DNA of 32,454 nt. Source: an uncultured Opitutales bacterium (lineage in GTDB: Bacteria; Verrucomicrobiota; Verrucomicrobiia; Opitutales; UBA2995). The position numbers and the translations under genes are program-made. Of this stretch, positions 28,783 to 32,454 are shown in pieces (within the stretch, counting starts at the first letter, position 1; each line of letters begins with the position of its first letter). Under the pieces are notes generated by a model, which was not told the origin of the DNA, searched no databases, and saw only the letters and a program-made list of their open reading frames with translations. The stretch spans positions 1 to 32,454 of the forward strand of contig CALGUT010000476.1 in the NCBI GenBank assembly GCA_937920335.1, in the 5' to 3' direction.

Positions 28783-31626
28783 ATGCCCCGTTTCTATAGC
28801 CCAGTGAAGCCAGATCGTTTCTTACTCACCTGTCTACTGGTAACTACCTGTATACTCCACGCGCAGCCGGGGCCTCCAAGCCCGATGAATGCGATCGATC
28901 ACGGCCCGTTTGTGTCGTCAACGATCTCATCCGATCCTCAATCCACTCGAAGCATCTTCGTCTACAAAGGTATCGCCGCCCAAGTTGGCCCGCAGGACGA
29001 AGGCGTCATGGTATTCGACACCGATCTTCTGCGGGTTGCCAGCGCCTGGACAGGCGGATTTCTCAAGTGGTATCCTGCCAGGGACGGACTTCAGGAATTT
29101 CCGAGTCCGGATGGATTCACTCATTTTAGTACCAGCCAACGCCCGGGGTGGTCGCTCGATGGGAAGTTCGGCGATCCTCGTCCCTGGAAATACGGCCCTG
29201 TTCCGAAGAGTCTAGGGGCTTATAACGGGCTCTACAAACACGGCGATCAACTCGTATATTCCTACCGAATCGGCAAAACCAAACTCCTAGAATCCCCTGG
29301 CTATAAACAGATCCAGGGAAAGTCCGTTTTCACAAGAACCCTGTCTCTAAGCGCAACCGAGGATTCCCTTTCAGCACAGTTATTACAAACACCAGATGGA
29401 TATTCCACACGACTGGAGGTTGAAATGCTGTCACCGAGAACCGGATACATCAGTATTCAGTCTGGAGATCAGTCACGGTTAGTGGGCTTTCGAGGCCTTC
29501 CAGAAAACGCGGCGTGGAGACTCTCTGAACGCCATTTGATACTCGATCTGCCTCCACTCGCTCAACCCTTGGAGTTCGAGCTCTCTATTGGCCCGATTGC
29601 ACAAGCCACAGAGATCGATTACATGACCGCTCACTTACGGAATCAATCGGGCTTTACCGATCTGAAACGATTACAACAACCCGGGGCAACTCAATGGGAG
29701 ACGTTAGAGACGCAACTATCGACAGACGATCAAGGAGGACCCTTTGCCGTCGACAATTTAACACTTCCAACCGACAATCCCTGGAATTCGTTTCTTCGTT
29801 TCTCAGGCGTCGACTTTTTGTCCGACGGACGCGCGGTCGTCACGTCCCTGAGTGGCGAAGTATGGTTGGTCAGCGGACTGGAAGCAGGTTCGACAACACT
29901 CGTTTGGACGCGATTCGCTACCGGCCTCAGCCAACCCCACGGAGTCAAGGTCGTTGATGATCGCATCTACGTCACCGGCCGCGATCAAATCACCCTGCTT
30001 CACGACCGCAACAACAACGGAGAGGCAGACTACTACGAGAATTTTAATAACGATGTGATGGCAGCGACCAATTTTCATGCGTTTACGATGAATCTGGATA
30101 CTGACTCAAAAGGGAATTTTTACTTTGCAAAAGCCACTCCCTGGCCACCTGAAAGGAATGGGGTTGCCGCAGAGATAACTCCCCACCACGGAGTGCTATT
30201 TCGGATGCCGCCCGACGGAAGTAAGCTCGATGTAATCGCTACCGGACTGCGCAATCCAAACGGATTATCGATAGGTCCTGACGACGATATACTCTACAGT
30301 GACAACGAAGGGAACTGGGTTCCCACCAGCAAAGTGCATCGCATCAGAGATGGGGGGTTTCATGGATTCCAATACTCTGCTCATCAGAGTCCTTCACCAA
30401 CCGATTTCGAAAAGCCGATCCTTTGGGTCCCCCACTTTATTGACAATTCCTCATCAGCGCCGATCTTCATCACCAGTAAGACCTGGCCAGCGGAGCTTCA
30501 AGGACAACTCCTGCTAAACTCATACGGCCGAGGAAATCTTTCACTGATCATGAAAGAAGAAGTTGACGGTCAATGGCAGGGAGCTCACCTGAATTTGCCA
30601 CTTAAATTCCAGTCAGGAACTATCCATGGCCGCTTTCACTCGGACGGTCACCTGTATATAGCTGGCCTGACGAGTTGGCAATCAGTAGGGCATGGCGGCG
30701 ACTGGGGTTCATTTCATAGAGTTCGCTACACTGGTAAGCCGCTTCACCTTCCCGTTGCAGTGAATACCCGTAAAGGAGGTCTTGATCTACAATTTGCAGA
30801 AGCCCTCGATCCTGCCAGCGCAACCAATCTCAAGAATTATCTACTCAAACAATGGACATATCCGTGGACGAGCCAGTATGGCACTCGCGGCAAGGTGTAT
30901 TCGATAAACCATCCAGGAGAAACCGTTGCGGACGATGTAGTCATTCGATCGATACAAATTTCTAAAGACAAAAAAACCATTCAACTCGAGATTCCTACAC
31001 TCAGGCAAGACCTCGCACAAAAAACTCTGGGGGTGCTACCGGAGTTACCAGATATGATAGAGACTCCGATGGGCTTAGTCATGGCCATTGACTATCGGAT
31101 CCAATCGGCAGACGGCACTGAAATGAAACATCTAATTCATAAAACCATTCACAAGGTTGCAGGGGATGAAGCCACGTTTACACCCACAGTAGCTACTTCT
31201 ACACCAGTCAACCCAGCGGGATCTCAACGCTCCAAGCAGGTAGGCACCGTCTCGGAAGGAATTCGCGTGGTTGAACTTCGTTCGACTGGAATTGCATTGA
31301 GTTTCGACGTCACAGAGATCCGTGCAAAAGCGGGCGAACGTCTGGCAATTCGATTCGTTAACGCGAGCGACATGGCTCATAACATCGTGTTAGTAAAATC
31401 AGAAGCCGACATCAGTCCTGTCGGCATTGCAGCCATTATGGCCCAGACCGACGAGTTTGTCCCCCAGCAAGAAATGGATAGAATTCTAGCCGCTTCCAAT
31501 CTGGCATATCCGGGCGACACCGTGGTTGTGGAATTTACGGTTCCGGGGCCAGGAACCTACCCCTACATCTGCACCTTCTCCGGACATTTCACCATGATGC
31601 AGGGACGGCTGATCGTAGAACCTTGA
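28783..31626 (+). CDS. Secreted DUF6797-type beta-propeller protein with C-terminal azurin/plastocyanin-like type-1 copper domain
   Basis: N-terminal FVSSTISSDPQSTRSIFVYKGIAAQVG...GVMVFDTDLLRVASAWTGGFLKWYPARDG. Sorbosone-DH-like propeller in the middle. C-terminal ELRSTGIALSFDVTEIRAKAGERLAIRFVNASDMAHNIVLVK...VEFTVPGPGTYPYICTFSGHFTMMQGRLIVEP carries azurin-type His / Cys-x4-His-x3/4-Met ligands. Confidence 0.88.
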   Translation: MPRFYSPVKPDRFLLTCLLVTTCILHAQPGPPSPMNAIDHGPFVSSTISSDPQSTRSIFVYKGIAAQVGPQDEGVMVFDTDLLRVASAWTGGFLKWYPARDGLQEFPSPDGFTHFSTSQRPGWSLDGKFGDPRPWKYGPVPKSLGAYNGLYKHGDQLVYSYRIGKTKLLESPGYKQIQGKSVFTRTLSLSATEDSLSAQLLQTPDGYSTRLEVEMLSPRTGYISIQSGDQSRLVGFRGLPENAAWRLSERHLILDLPPLAQPLEFELSIGPIAQATEIDYMTAHLRNQSGFTDLKRLQQPGATQWETLETQLSTDDQGGPFAVDNLTLPTDNPWNSFLRFSGVDFLSDGRAVVTSLSGEVWLVSGLEAGSTTLVWTRFATGLSQPHGVKVVDDRIYVTGRDQITLLHDRNNNGEADYYENFNNDVMAATNFHAFTMNLDTDSKGNFYFAKATPWPPERNGVAAEITPHHGVLFRMPPDGSKLDVIATGLRNPNGLSIGPDDDILYSDNEGNWVPTSKVHRIRDGGFHGFQYSAHQSPSPTDFEKPILWVPHFIDNSSSAPIFITSKTWPAELQGQLLLNSYGRGNLSLIMKEEVDGQWQGAHLNLPLKFQSGTIHGRFHSDGHLYIAGLTSWQSVGHGGDWGSFHRVRYTGKPLHLPVAVNTRKGGLDLQFAEALDPASATNLKNYLLKQWTYPWTSQYGTRGKVYSINHPGETVADDVVIRSIQISKDKKTIQLEIPTLRQDLAQKTLGVLPELPDMIETPMGLVMAIDYRIQSADGTEMKHLIHKTIHKVAGDEATFTPTVATSTPVNPAGSQRSKQVGTVSEGIRVVELRSTGIALSFDVTEIRAKAGERLAIRFVNASDMAHNIVLVKSEADISPVGIAAIMAQTDEFVPQQEMDRILAASNLAYPGDTVVVEFTVPGPGTYPYICTFSGHFTMMQGRLIVEP

Positions 31627-31680
31627 TCCCGTCGAAACCTGCTCGACAGGAAAGACCCGGATAATCCAACATTACACACT

Positions 31681-32223
31681 ATGAATCGAAGAGAAGCCAT
31701 TCAGAACATGCTTATACTACTAGGCGGAGCAGCCATTCTACCGTCATCGTTAAGGGCAGCCGGACAACCCTCGATTCGATTGAAACATTTAGAAATAGAT
31801 CATGATCAGGAATTACTCTTGGCCGAAATCGCCGAAACAATTCTACCAGCGTCCGACACACCCGGGGCCAAGGAATTATCGCTACACCTGTTTGTTATGA
31901 AAATGGTCGATGACTGCCACTCTCAGGAAGACCAAGCGGCTTTTGTTGAAGGATTGTCCCAACTGAACACGGCAGCTCAAACAACCTTCGAAACCGCATT
32001 TGCTGACGGAACTGATCAACAGCGCTTGGAACTACTGCAAAGTATAACACCCAAGAGTGAACACCCGGAAGCGCTAAAGGCATTTTACAAACTCATGAAG
32101 CAGCGGACCATTCAGGGGTATAAAGTATCCGAATACGTGATGACCGAATTGCTGCCCCATAAAATGATTCCCGATCCCTACGACGGCTTCTATCCCTCTG
32201 CCAAATTGGGAGGTGAAATCTAA
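31681..32223 (+). CDS. Gluconate 2-dehydrogenase subunit 3 family protein (Tat-like signal)
   Basis: MNRREAIQNMLILLGGAAILPSSLRA twin-Arg leader; ELLLAEIAETILPASDTPGAKELSLHLFVMKMVDDCHSQEDQAAFVEGL...YPSAKLGGEI. Overlaps the next ATG as TAATG. Confidence 0.85.
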   Translation: MNRREAIQNMLILLGGAAILPSSLRAAGQPSIRLKHLEIDHDQELLLAEIAETILPASDTPGAKELSLHLFVMKMVDDCHSQEDQAAFVEGLSQLNTAAQTTFETAFADGTDQQRLELLQSITPKSEHPEALKAFYKLMKQRTIQGYKVSEYVMTELLPHKMIPDPYDGFYPSAKLGGEI

Positions 32224-32454
32224 TGGCTAATACAAATATCCATAGTGTGAAGAGTAGAACCTTCGATGCCATCGTCGTTGGTTCCGGTATCAGTGGCGGT
32301 TGGGCAACCAAGGAACTCACTGAAAAAGGGCTCAAGACCCTCGTCCTGGAAAGAGGCCGCGATGTGAAGCACATAGTCGACTACCCGACCGCTTATAAGA
32401 TGCCTTATGAATTTGAGCACCGCAACGAGATCCCTTTAAAGAAACAGCAGGAGA
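32223..32454 (+). CDS. GMC-family oxidoreductase, N-terminal fragment truncated by the window end
   Basis: ATG at 32223 overlaps the preceding TAA. Reads MANTNIHSVKSRTFDAIVVGSGISGGWATKELTEKGLKTLVLERGRDVKHIVDYPTAYKMPYEFEHRN; the FAD-binding G-x-G-x-x-G motif is present. Confidence 0.88.
   Translation, partial: MANTNIHSVKSRTFDAIVVGSGISGGWATKELTEKGLKTLVLERGRDVKHIVDYPTAYKMPYEFEHRNEIPLKKQQE

Overview
The window looks like a chromosomal segment from a PVC-group bacterium, most likely Verrucomicrobiota; this is inferred from protein families and was not searched. A tight plus-strand gene run covers about 1-21,312. It encodes eight secreted type-I sulfatases, all with intact Cys-type C-x-P-S/T-R formylglycine motifs. 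Interleaved with them are a YesU/DUF1961-like protein, a right-handed beta-helix protein, a ThuA-domain protein, a multidomain PhoD-like metallophosphoesterase and a cytidylyltransferase fused to a compact GHMP-kinase-like domain. This reads as a sulfated-polysaccharide utilisation locus. Next come a minus-strand Kelch-like secreted protein split by a +1 frameshift at a G8 run, a Cys-tailed two-repeat protein divergent from an ArsR-type regulator, a PL6-like lyase, a secreted cyclophilin apparently inserted in an Ig-like domain, and an O-antigen-type flippase. The right end holds a DUF6797-type beta-propeller protein fused to an azurin-like type-1 copper domain, a gluconate 2-dehydrogenase subunit 3 family protein and the start of a GMC oxidoreductase. 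A paralogue of the beta-propeller protein, without the copper domain, opens the window. A decayed four-helix-bundle (IVP/S23-type) gene remnant lies in the largest gap of the sulfatase run. I saw no tRNA, rRNA, CRISPR array or complete transposase.
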